Shown here: piece after piece, positions 32,141-37,615 of the stretch
Layout of the letters: each line of letters starts with the position of its first letter
Numbering within the stretch: position 1 is the first letter of the stretch
From: DAOUAE01 sp034433795
GTDB taxonomy: Bacteria > Chloroflexota > UBA6077 > FW602-bin22 > DAOUAE01
Reading direction: 5' to 3'
Assembly (NCBI GenBank): GCA_034433795.1
Contig: DAOUAE010000088.1
Span: 1 to 37,615 of the forward strand
Length of the DNA stretch: 37,615 nt
Program-made: the position numbers and the translations under genes
The notes under the pieces: model-generated
Databases searched by the model: none
What the model was told of the DNA's origin: nothing
The model's input: the letters and a program-made list of their open reading frames with translations, nothing else

Positions 32141-33160
32141 TCAGGCGCTGACCCGCACCGGCCGGCCGGTGCGCCCCGCCTCGTAGGCGGCCAGCACCAC
32201 CGCCAGGTTCCAGCGGGCCTCGGTCCCGGTCACCGGCGGGGGCGCGCCCTGTTCGAGGGCGGCGAAAAAGGCGGCGAAGAAGGCCGGGAAGCCGTTGCCC
32301 TCCGCGCCCTCGACCGGCGGGTACTCCCAGGCCCCCAGGGCCTGGCGGTAGACGGCCAGCGGCTGGCCATCACGGCCGAAGGCGATCGTGCCGCCGGTCC
32401 CGTGGACCTCCTGGACACGCTGGCCGCCGGCCGGGACCGCCCAGCTGACCTGGACGCTGGAGGTGCCGCCATTGGCGTGCTCCAGGAGGAGCAGGGCCGT
32501 GTCCTCAACCTCAATGGGGTGGAAATAGGTGCGGATCCGGGCGTAGACGGTCTCGACCGGCGACTGCAGAAGAGCCTGGCAGAGGTAGAGGTTATGGTAG
32601 GCGTTGTCGATGAGACAGCCCCCGCCCGATCGGCTGGCCCGGGTGCGCCAGTCGGGGTCGTAGCCCGTGGCACCCCGGTAGTGGCTGCCGCCCAGACCCT
32701 CGCTGCGCACCAGGAAAGGCCGGCCGATCTGGCCTTCGCCGATCAGCCGCAGAGCAGCCTGCTCGGCCGGCCGATAGAGGTAATTGTGGATCACCGAAAA
32801 GGTGACCCCGGCCCGTTCGACGGCCGCCAGCATGCGGTCGGCCTCCTCCAGGCTGGTGGCCATCGGCTTCTCCAGAAGGATGTGGACGCCGGCCGCCGCA
32901 CAGTCCAGAACCGCCGGCGCGTGCAGGAAGTGCGGTAGAGCGATGTCGACGCAGTCCAGCCGGACGCGGCGGAGCATCTCGCGGTAGTCGGCGAAGCGGG
33001 CCGCCGGAGGAACGTCAAGGAGATCGCCGATCCGATGCTGACGCTCGGGAGAAGGGTCGGCCAGGGCGACGACCTGGACGCGGTCGCGCAGGCGGAGCAG
33101 GGCCGGAGCGTGGCCCTCTTCAACGATCCGGCCGCAGCCGATAAGTCCTAAACGCAGCAT
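32141..33160 (-). CDS. Gfo/Idh/MocA family oxidoreductase
   Basis: 339 aa NAD(P)-dependent sugar or inositol dehydrogenase-like enzyme. ATG at 33160 has AGGAG 7 nt upstream, and the Rossmann loop GLIGCGRI follows at once (residues 5-12). The family EKP motif (97-99, HILLEKPMATS) and the catalytic-region GGGCLIDNAYHNLYL (Asp-x3-His) are present. The substrate is unknown; candidates are sugars or polyols. It is divergent from the acylphosphatase gene across a structured 190-bp region. Confidence 0.92.
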   Translation of the reverse strand: MLRLGLIGCGRIVEEGHAPALLRLRDRVQVVALADPSPERQHRIGDLLDVPPAARFADYREMLRRVRLDCVDIALPHFLHAPAVLDCAAAGVHILLEKPMATSLEEADRMLAAVERAGVTFSVIHNYLYRPAEQAALRLIGEGQIGRPFLVRSEGLGGSHYRGATGYDPDWRTRASRSGGGCLIDNAYHNLYLCQALLQSPVETVYARIRTYFHPIEVEDTALLLLEHANGGTSSVQVSWAVPAGGQRVQEVHGTGGTIAFGRDGQPLAVYRQALGAWEYPPVEGAEGNGFPAFFAAFFAALEQGAPPPVTGTEARWNLAVVLAAYEAGRTGRPVRVSA

Positions 33161-33193
33161 CGCGCGCTCCTGAGATGCAGTCTGATTGTGCGC

Positions 33194-33200
33194 TATGATA
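33194..33200. promoter_or_regulatory. Symmetrical -10 element between divergent genes
   Basis: TATGATA at 33194-33200 reads TATGAT on the + strand (33194-33199) and TATCAT on the - strand (33195-33200), inside the near-palindrome GCTATGATAGC. It could drive both acylphosphatase and the Gfo/Idh gene. No convincing -35 on either side. Confidence 0.4.
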
Positions 33201-33204
33201 GCAG

Positions 33205-33283
33205 GTGGCCCGGGCCGGTGGAAGCCGGCCCCAGCCGTAAGCGGCTCCGTCGAGCCCGCCGGCGCGTGACCGGCCCGGGCCAC
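33205..33283 (+). other. Long nested hairpin in the acylphosphatase leader
   Basis: Perfect 15-bp inverted repeat, GTGGCCCGGGCCGGT (33205-33219) and its complement (33269-33283). Inside it GCCGGC (33224-33229) pairs with GCCGGC (33258-33263), and AGCCG/CGGCT (33233-33246) closes a TAAG tetraloop. The transcript from the TATGAT element would begin at the foot of this structure, about 145 nt before the acylphosphatase start. A further hairpin (33283-33301, CCGCC/GGCGG) follows. I do not recognise a known riboswitch class. Confidence 0.5.
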
Positions 33284-33350
33284 CGCCGACAGGCCTGGCG
33301 GGCGCTTTGCCGAGCGGCCATCTTGACGAACAATCGAGGAGGGATAGGCG

Positions 33351-33629
33351 GTGGAGAAGGTTCGCGCCCACGTGTATATCAGCGGGCGGGTCCAGGGCGT
33401 CTTTTTCCGGGACAGCCTGCGCGAGGAGGCCACCCGCCGGGGCGTCAGCGGCTGGGTTCGCAACCTGCCCGACGGGCGGGTGGAGGCCGTGCTGGAGGGA
33501 GAACGGCCGGCGGTGGAGGCGGTCATCGCCTGGTGTCACCAGGGGCCACCGCTGGCGCGGGTGACCCGCGTGGAGGTGCACTGGGAACCCTACAGCGGCC
33601 AGTTCCGGGGCTTCGCGATCCGGGGCTGA
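33351..33629 (+). CDS. acyP: Acylphosphatase
   Basis: 92 aa cytoplasmic enzyme hydrolysing acyl phosphates such as carbamoyl phosphate or 1,3-bisphosphoglycerate. The catalytic Arg20 lies in SGRVQGVFFR (11-20) and Asn38 in WVRNLPDGRVE. GTG start at 33351 with GGAGGGATA upstream. Normal length for the family. It stands alone with a structured leader of about 145 nt upstream and a hairpin-rich gap downstream. Native substrate unknown. Confidence 0.95.
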   Translation: MEKVRAHVYISGRVQGVFFRDSLREEATRRGVSGWVRNLPDGRVEAVLEGERPAVEAVIAWCHQGPPLARVTRVEVHWEPYSGQFRGFAIRG

Positions 33630-33944
33630 GTGCCCCGGGCCGAAAACGTCCCCCTGGCACCGGGCACAGGGGCGGCGTGTGCCCGGCGACCGTCTTATCG
33701 CGGAGCGGCGCCTCCCCCCAGGGCCCTGAACCGGACCCGGCCTCTGCCGACCAGAGGTCGGGTCCGGGCCCCCCCGGCGAGCCGATCCGCCCCGCCGGGA
33801 CCGGTCGAAGAGGCGTCATCACACCGGGGCGACAATCTCCGAGCCCGACTGAGGGCGACCAGGGACACCGACCCTGCGGGTCAGAGAAAAACACCGGCGC
33901 CGAGGGGGGAGCGGCGCCGGTGCAGCCCCAGAAGGCGAACAGCC
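33630..33944. other. Hairpin-rich gap without a supported gene
   Basis: 315 bp between the convergent acylphosphatase and membrane-protein genes. Several perfect inverted repeats are visible: 33660-33668/33678-33686 (9 bp, CCGGGCACA), 33731-33739/33759-33767 (9 bp, CCGGACCCG, with an inner CCTCTG/CAGAGG stem) and 33892-33902/33912-33922 (11 bp, terminator of the - strand gene). The first two lack T-runs. The reading frames across this gap look like GC-rich shadows. It may hold terminators only, or a structured RNA. Confidence 0.5.
33883..33922 (-). terminator. Intrinsic terminator of the small membrane-protein gene
   Basis: On the - strand, an 11-bp perfect stem (CACCGGCGCCG / CGGCGCCGGTG, 33892-33902 and 33912-33922) with a 9-nt loop, followed by TTTTTCTCT. 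Confidence 0.85.
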
Positions 33945-34418
33945 TCAGGCTGGCCGGACGCGCAGGCTTACCGCCGCCAGGTAGGCTCCGAGCAGAGCGG
34001 CGATCAGCGTGGCGATCAGCACCCCCAGGGTCGTCCAGGCCGCCACCACCGGACTGGTGACCGCCCCCAGGGTCGGGGTCACCGGGGCGAAGAGCCCGAG
34101 CAGCCCCGGCAGCAGCACCGAGAGCACCAGCACCACCAGCGTGGTGGTCGCCCAGACCAGCAGACCGATGACCAGCGCGACGCTCGGAGCCGGGCCCCCG
34201 GCCAGCACCACCGCGCTCCAGCCCCCCAGGAAGAAGGCAATGAGAACGGTGATGATCGCCCAGGCCAGGGCGACCCCGCCCGGCGTCGGGCCAGGCGTCA
34301 CCAGACCGATGGCGACACCCAGGACGGTCAGAAGCAGCGTGACCGCGAGCGTCAGGACCGTCCCGGCGACGATCGCCCCCCACGGGATCATCGGCAGCAC
34401 CGGCGGTTCACGAACCAT
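33945..34418 (-). CDS. Small hydrophobic membrane protein
   Basis: 157 aa integral membrane protein. ATG at 34418 is preferred to an in-frame start 54 nt upstream because GGAGG lies 8 nt before it. Four hydrophobic helices are likely (about 12-38, 48-74, 79-108 and 118-150). The N-terminal IPWGAIVAGTVLTLAVTLLL is reminiscent of a family of four-helix membrane proteins seen in many bacteria that start with WGA-x-x-AG, which have no assigned function. It has an intrinsic terminator and lies downstream of the transketolase terminator, so it is probably its own unit. Confidence 0.75.
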   Translation of the reverse strand: MVREPPVLPMIPWGAIVAGTVLTLAVTLLLTVLGVAIGLVTPGPTPGGVALAWAIITVLIAFFLGGWSAVVLAGGPAPSVALVIGLLVWATTTLVVLVLSVLLPGLLGLFAPVTPTLGAVTSPVVAAWTTLGVLIATLIAALLGAYLAAVSLRVRPA

Positions 34419-34489
34419 CGCTTCCACCTCCGGCCAAGTTATCCCCGCGCACGGGGACCAGGGGTGGTGCACAGTCCGTGCCAGCCGGG

Positions 34490-34521
34490 AAAAACGGCCT
34501 CCAGGGGTTCCCTGGAGGCCG
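34490..34521 (-). terminator. Intrinsic terminator of the transketolase operon
   Basis: On the - strand, a perfect 12-bp stem (34495-34506 with 34510-34521, CGGCCTCCAGGG/CCCTGGAGGCCG) with a 3-nt loop, followed by five T. Confidence 0.9.
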
Positions 34522-34550
34522 CAGGAGAGTCGCCGGCACGGGTCGGTGGG

Positions 34551-35528
34551 TCAGCGGTGGCCGGTCGGCGCCGGCGGGCGGCGGCTGTGGACCCGCTCCA
34601 GAAGCCGCCGGGCCGCTGCGGCGATGTGCGGCGCGCTGAGCCCGTATTTGTCGAGCAGCGCCTCGTTGGGCCCCGACTCGCCGTAGCAGTCGTTGATCCC
34701 GTGCCGCAGCATCGGCGTGGGCCGGTGCTCCCCCAGCGTTTCGGCGACCGCAGCCCCCAGACCGCCGATGATGTTGTGCTCCTCGGTCGTCAGGACCACA
34801 CCGGTCCGGTCAGCGGCGGCCACGATCGCCTCGACATCCAGCGGTTTCAGGGTCGGCACGTGCAGCAGGTGCACGCTGATGCCCTCGCGGGCCAGGAGAT
34901 CGGCGGCCTCCGCCGCCCGCACGGTCTGGGCGCCGGTGCTGATGATGGTGAGGTCGCTGCCCTCGCGGACGACCACCGCCTTGCCCAGGACAAACCGGTG
35001 GCTCTCGTCGAAGAGGCAGGGAGCGGGGTCACGGGTCAGGCGAAGGTAGGTCGGGCCATGGTGCTCCATAATGGCGTACATAGCCAGACGCAGTTCGACG
35101 CCATCGGCCGGGGCCACCACGGTCATATTGGGCATGGCCCGCATGATGGCCAGATCCTGGACGTCCTGGTGGGTCTTGCCGGTCTTGGAGGTCAGCAGGC
35201 CGCTGTAGCCGGCGCCGAGTTTGACGTTGAGATTGGGCTGGGCGACCACCACCCGCAACTGGTCGAGGTCGCGATGGGTCAGAAAGGCGGCGAAACTGCT
35301 CAGCCAGGGGATGAAGCCCAGGGTGGCCAGACCGGCGGCCACGCCCATCATGTTCTGCTCGGCGATCCCCATCTCCAGAAAACGATCGGGATAGGCGGCC
35401 TCAAAGACCTCGGCCCGGGTCGAGTTGGCCAGATCGCCGTCCAGCACCAGCATCCGGGGATAGAGGGGAGCCAGCTCGACCAGCGTGGCGGCCCAGACCT
35501 CGCGCATGGCCAGCATCTTCGGCGCCAT
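34551..35528 (-). CDS. Transketolase, C-terminal subunit
   Basis: C-terminal half of a split transketolase, 325 aa. It carries the pyrimidine-binding and C-terminal domains; FLEMGIAEQNMMGVAAGLA contains the catalytic Glu57 that activates thiamine diphosphate. SFAAFLTHRDLDQLR, GKTHQDVQDLAIMRAMPN, LRLTRDP and TTEEHNIIGGLGAAVAE are characteristic. ATG at 35528 has AGGAGGAG upstream that overlaps the stop of the N-terminal-subunit gene 9 bp away, so the two are coupled. The complex transfers two-carbon units in the pentose phosphate pathway, though split forms are not always proven to be classical transketolases. Confidence 0.93.
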   Translation of the reverse strand: MAPKMLAMREVWAATLVELAPLYPRMLVLDGDLANSTRAEVFEAAYPDRFLEMGIAEQNMMGVAAGLATLGFIPWLSSFAAFLTHRDLDQLRVVVAQPNLNVKLGAGYSGLLTSKTGKTHQDVQDLAIMRAMPNMTVVAPADGVELRLAMYAIMEHHGPTYLRLTRDPAPCLFDESHRFVLGKAVVVREGSDLTIISTGAQTVRAAEAADLLAREGISVHLLHVPTLKPLDVEAIVAAADRTGVVLTTEEHNIIGGLGAAVAETLGEHRPTPMLRHGINDCYGESGPNEALLDKYGLSAPHIAAAARRLLERVHSRRPPAPTGHR

Positions 35529-35537
35529 GGGCTCCTC

Positions 35538-36410
35538 CTAGGAGGCACGCGGGCGCTGGGCTTCGAGCTCCGCCAGCGCCTGCCGCAGTTCTTCTTCCGT
35601 CGGCACCTTCGCGTGCCAGTTGTAGTCGTTCTCCATAAACGAGACACCCTTGCCCTTGACGGTGTGGGCGATGATAATGGTCGGCTCACCACGGTGCTCG
35701 CGCGCGGCGTAGCAGGCCTCGAGAATCTGGGCCATATCGTGGCCGTCGCACTCCAGGACGTGCCAGCCGAAGGCGGCGAACTTGCGCTGGGGATCTTCGA
35801 TGGAGAGACGCGGCCGGCGCTTCTGCCCCTGCCACTCGGCGGTCCAACCGTACTGCTGGAGGCGGTTGTAGTCGAGGATGGCGGTCAGGTTGTCCAGGCG
35901 ATAGCGGCTGGCGACGAAAGCGGCCTCCCAGATCTGCCCCTCCTGGATCTCCCCATCGCCCAGCATGACCCAGGTGCGGAAGTCCTTGCCCAGCAGCTTG
36001 GCCCCCAGGGCCATGCCGACGCCGGGCGAGAGGCCCTGGCCCAGCGAGCCGGTGGACATGTCGACCCCGGGCAGCTTGGTCATATCCGGATGGCCCTGGA
36101 GGCGGGAGTTGATGGCGTCGAAGGTGAAGACCTCCTCCACCGGGAAGTATCCGCGCAGGGCCATGACCACGTAGTAGGCGATGGCCGCGTGGCCTTTGGA
36201 GAGGATGAAGCGGTCACGGTCCTCCCAGTCGGGCCGCTGGGGATCGATCCGCAGCACATCGAAGTAGAGGGCGACGAGAAGATCGGTGGCCGAGAGCGGG
36301 CCGCCCAGGTGCCCAGCCTTGGCGGTGTAGATGGCCTGGACGATCAGCTTTCGGGCCTCGACGGCCAGTTCCCGCAGCCGGGTGATCTTGGCCGGCTCCA
36401 CCTGCAGCAT
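35538..36410 (-). CDS. Transketolase, N-terminal subunit
   Basis: N-terminal half of the split transketolase, 290 aa. ATG at 36410 has GGAGGAGG about 8 nt upstream. It binds the diphosphate of thiamine diphosphate: AKAGHLGG (31-37) and SKGHAAIAYY (71-80) supply His residues, and the ThDP motif GDGEIQEGQIWEAA (151-164) ends with the Asn in LDYNRLQ (about 182). It precedes the C-terminal subunit on the same transcript, started from a TATAAT promoter 34 bp upstream. Confidence 0.93.
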   Translation of the reverse strand: MLQVEPAKITRLRELAVEARKLIVQAIYTAKAGHLGGPLSATDLLVALYFDVLRIDPQRPDWEDRDRFILSKGHAAIAYYVVMALRGYFPVEEVFTFDAINSRLQGHPDMTKLPGVDMSTGSLGQGLSPGVGMALGAKLLGKDFRTWVMLGDGEIQEGQIWEAAFVASRYRLDNLTAILDYNRLQQYGWTAEWQGQKRRPRLSIEDPQRKFAAFGWHVLECDGHDMAQILEACYAAREHRGEPTIIIAHTVKGKGVSFMENDYNWHAKVPTEEELRQALAELEAQRPRAS

Positions 36411-36443
36411 CGCCGGTCCTCCTCCGCGAGCGTCGGTGAGGGC

Positions 36444-36472
36444 ATTATAGCACAGGCGACGCCGGGCGTCAG
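36444..36472 (-). promoter_or_regulatory. Promoter of the transketolase operon
   Basis: On the - strand CTGACG (36467-36472), a 17-bp spacer ending in TGC, and TATAAT (36444-36449), an extended -10. The start near 36437 leaves about 27 nt of leader. Confidence 0.75.
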
Positions 36473-36557
36473 GAGACCGTCGCAGCCCCTGCCGAAGAGA
36501 CCGGCGGCGAACCCGACCAGCGCCAGAAGGACGCGTCGGGTCGTCCGTCAGGCCGGA

Positions 36558-36578
36558 GGCCGCCCCCGGTCGGCGGCC
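36558..36578 (-). terminator. Inverted repeat downstream of the zinc-ribbon gene
   Basis: 7-bp perfect stem GGCCGCC (36558-36564) / GGCGGCC (36572-36578) with a 7-nt loop, in the 200-bp gap between the zinc-ribbon gene and the transketolase promoter. No T-run, so only a possible terminator. Confidence 0.3.
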
Positions 36579-36612
36579 CGGATAGGGTGACCGCAGTCGC
36601 GGGGATGGGGGC

Positions 36613-36801
36613 TCAGAACTCCTCGCGCGAGGCTTCGAGGACCTCGGCCTGCGGGCGGCGGTTGAGAGTGCCGCAGACCGGGCAGGTTCCCTCAGCCGCG
36701 CCGAACGTGGGGAACATCGCACCGCAGGTCCGGCACTTAAAGACCTCTTCCCGCGAAGCGCTCAACCGGTCCGCGGGAGCGAGGGCAATCGGCTCGGGCA
36801 T
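36613..36801 (-). CDS. Small zinc-ribbon protein
   Basis: 62 aa protein with a rubredoxin-like zinc ribbon, Cys23/Cys26 and Cys40/Cys43 (FKCRTCG ... GTCPVCG). ATG at 36801 has GGAGGTG upstream. No other domain, helix or signal peptide. It follows the DarA-like gene by 53 bp and is probably cotranscribed. Similar small zinc ribbons are of unknown function; RNA binding or electron transfer are both possible. Confidence 0.78.
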   Translation of the reverse strand: MPEPIALAPADRLSASREEVFKCRTCGAMFPTFGAAEGTCPVCGTLNRRPQAEVLEASREEF

Positions 36802-36854
36802 CGCGCACCTCCGCTGGGCGTTGGTGCCCGCCGCGCAAAGCCCGTGCCAGGGGG

Positions 36855-37127
36855 TCAGACCCGGATGAAACGGGCGACGTTCAGAACGAAGATCGTGCCC
36901 GCGCCCGGCTTCTCACCGCCGGACGGGTGGGGCTGAACGTTGGCCCGGATAAGGGCGATGACGTCGGGGACCTGTTCGTCCTCGACGCCGATGAGGAGGG
37001 TAGCATTGCCCCGGCGGAGGAACCCGCCCGAGGTGTTGATACGGGTCACCCGGTAGTCGCGGCTGACCAGGGCGTCAACAATGGGACCGGCGTCGTGGTC
37101 GTGAACGATGGCGATGATCAGTTTCAC
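36855..37127 (-). CDS. Cyclic-di-AMP receptor DarA / PII-like protein (DUF970)
   Basis: 90 aa from the GTG at 37127; the family starts at KLIIAIV, and the upstream GTG at 37169 adds 14 residues that are not family-like. GGGAAG precedes the chosen start. Motifs: the PII-like strand KLIIAIVHDHDAGPIVDAL, then TSGGFLRRGNATLLIGVEDE (32-51), the signature of the DarA/PstA family of trimeric c-di-AMP receptors. Binding of c-di-AMP here is an inference from family. It has a strong promoter over 300 nt upstream and a structured leader, so regulation at the RNA level is plausible. The zinc-ribbon gene follows. Confidence 0.85.
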   Translation of the reverse strand: MKLIIAIVHDHDAGPIVDALVSRDYRVTRINTSGGFLRRGNATLLIGVEDEQVPDVIALIRANVQPHPSGGEKPGAGTIFVLNVARFIRV

Positions 37128-37184
37128 GCTGGACTTCCCATCGGCTCCAGGCGATACGAGTCGCCACACCTCCTCGGGGAGGCC

Positions 37185-37290
37185 AAAAAATCAGGCCCCC
37201 ACCCCGACCTGGTCATTCAGACCCGTCTCCTGTGGCCCGGTTCCTGCACGAACACCGGCCAACCGATACACGCAACGGGGTGAGGGCCTG
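37185..37290 (-). terminator. Long-range stem with U6 tract (putative attenuator terminator)
   Basis: On the - strand CAGGCCCTCACCCC (37277-37290) pairs with GGGGTGGGGGCCTG (37192-37205): 13 Watson-Crick pairs and one G-U. One base later a TTTTTT run (37185-37190) begins. The ~70-nt loop contains at least one further hairpin. Confidence 0.5.
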
Positions 37291-37313
37291 AGGTCGTCAC
37301 GCCCTGCGTGCCA

Positions 37314-37391
37314 CTAGCACGCAGGGCCTTCCCTGTCCACCTGCCAGACTCCGTACAGGGCGCGCGGCTTCTTCATCGGGTGCTGACGCAT
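37314..37391 (-). CDS. Putative 25-codon leader ORF
   Basis: ATG at 37391, 25 codons, TAG at 37314-37316. AAGGGGG and GGTGGCGGG precede the ATG. The peptide begins MRQHPMKKPRALYG and continues through V-W-Q-V-D to a C-terminal P-A-C. A second ATG is at codon 6. The stop codon lies in the loop of a perfect 11-bp hairpin (GCCCTGCGTGC / GCACGCAGGGC). It has no run of one amino acid like a classical biosynthetic attenuator. Supported only by start, spacing and location. Confidence 0.35.
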   Translation of the reverse strand: MRQHPMKKPRALYGVWQVDREGPAC

Positions 37392-37452
37392 GCCCGCCAC
37401 CCCCTTCTGGGAGTCCGACTGGCGCCTCCGGTGCGACCCGGTGCGCACTCTC

Positions 37453-37481
37453 TATATAGCACGCCCAACGCTGCCTGTCAA
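37453..37481 (-). promoter_or_regulatory. Promoter of the DarA-like gene
   Basis: On the - strand a perfect TTGACA (37476-37481), a 17-bp spacer ending in TGC, and TATATA (37453-37458). The start is expected near 37446, about 320 nt before the coding start. Confidence 0.75.
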
Positions 37482-37615
37482 GAGGGGAGGGGCCGGGGCA
37501 CTGTCACACGGACGGTGGGCGAGTTTGGGGAAAGGGCTCTCCTGCGCCTCTCGGCTGTTTCTTCGGGGCCCTTCTCCTCACGCCACCTGGAGGTGAGAGA
37601 GGAGCAGGGCCGCCT
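37482..37615. other. Right-edge non-coding sequence with a long imperfect hairpin
   Basis: Upstream of the DarA-like promoter I see no supported gene. Interrupted inverted repeat at 37567-37611: GGCCC/GGGCC, CTCCTC/GAGGAG and CACCT/AGGTG nested in one hairpin. There is no T-run beside it. It may be the end of a transcript that starts outside the window. Confidence 0.35.

Larger units (their letters stand above)
37128..37446 (-). promoter_or_regulatory. Structured leader (putative attenuator) upstream of the DarA-like gene
   Basis: About 320 nt of predicted leader. From 5' to 3' on the - strand: a short ORF (37391-37314), an 11-bp hairpin (37301-37327) around its stop, a bulged hairpin of about nine pairs centred near 37247, and a 14-bp long-range stem (37277-37290 with 37192-37205) enclosing it, followed at once by U6 (37185-37190). 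The right arm could alternatively pair with GGCCTCCCC immediately downstream, which would put the U-tract in a loop. This gives mutually exclusive terminator and antiterminator forms. I do not recognise ydaO (c-di-AMP) or any other known riboswitch. Confidence 0.45.

Noticed and set aside
33205..33283. tRNA or transposon end in the inverted repeat
   Set aside because: No cloverleaf or T-loop, no transposase frame and no target-site duplication.
33630..36590. 986-codon open frame on the + strand
   Set aside because: It crosses a hairpin-rich gap and is antisense to both transketolase genes and the membrane-protein gene; composition is shadow-like.
37128..37446. ydaO-type c-di-AMP riboswitch, RNase P RNA, tmRNA or 6S RNA in the DarA leader
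   Set aside because: I looked for the conserved cores of these RNAs by eye and did not find them; a covariance search could still overturn this.

Overview
This is a GC-rich, gene-dense bacterial window of about 37.6 kb with short intergenic gaps, many GTG starts, translationally coupled genes (GTGA/ATGA overlaps) and sigma70-like promoters, several with extended -10 elements. The gene content suggests a member of the Chloroflexota, perhaps a thermophilic lineage such as Thermomicrobia. The hints are the alaS / baseplate-J-like / ruvX / mltG / aroE cluster, an NHLRC2-like thioredoxin/NHL protein, tandem DUF881 proteins, a DarA-type receptor and split transketolase. The taxonomy is an inference from gene content; there is no rRNA gene to confirm it. 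I see no tRNA, rRNA, CRISPR array, IS element or phage in the window.

Layout. (1) 1-1539, + strand: two permeases of a sugar ABC transporter, the first cut by the window edge. (2) 1559-8154, - strand: the alaS operon, read alaS, baseplate-J-like membrane protein, ruvX, mltG, aroE, behind a TTGACG-17-TAGAAT promoter. (3) 8309-17729, - strand: a long run starting at hpt (apparently leaderless), then an SDR, four glycosyltransferases with a small unassigned protein, a mandelate-racemase-like enzyme, and an NHL/thioredoxin protein that is broken exactly at its active site. (4) 17865-20339: tatA (+) with a strong terminator, then a divergent FAH-family hydrolase (-) and thiO (+). (5) 20352-28628, - strand: an FAD/NAD oxidoreductase and, upstream of it, nuoA-H-J-K-L-M-N. 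That is all seven membrane subunits of complex I and none of the peripheral subunits. (6) 28836-31123, + strand: a DUF1461 membrane protein and two DUF881 proteins. (7) 31120-33629: FmdB-type zinc ribbon (-), comF (+), a Gfo/Idh/MocA oxidoreductase (-) and acylphosphatase (+). (8) 33630-37615, mostly - strand: a hairpin-rich gap, a small membrane protein, split transketolase (N- and C-terminal halves), a zinc-ribbon protein and a DarA/PII-like protein preceded by a long structured leader.

How they fit together. The window is mostly housekeeping: translation fidelity (alaS), wall and envelope (mltG, glycosyltransferases, Tat export), respiration (nuo), central carbon metabolism (transketolase), purine salvage (hpt) and aromatic biosynthesis (aroE). 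The most interesting signals are regulatory or structural rather than new gene families: (a) the roughly 320-nt leader of the DarA-family gene, with a strong promoter, a 25-codon upstream ORF ending in a perfect hairpin, and a long-range stem followed by a U6 tract; (b) the NHL/thioredoxin gene, where the first Cys codon of the expected CxxC is TGA next to a +1 frameshift; (c) the clean split of complex I genes; and (d) long hairpins around the acylphosphatase gene.
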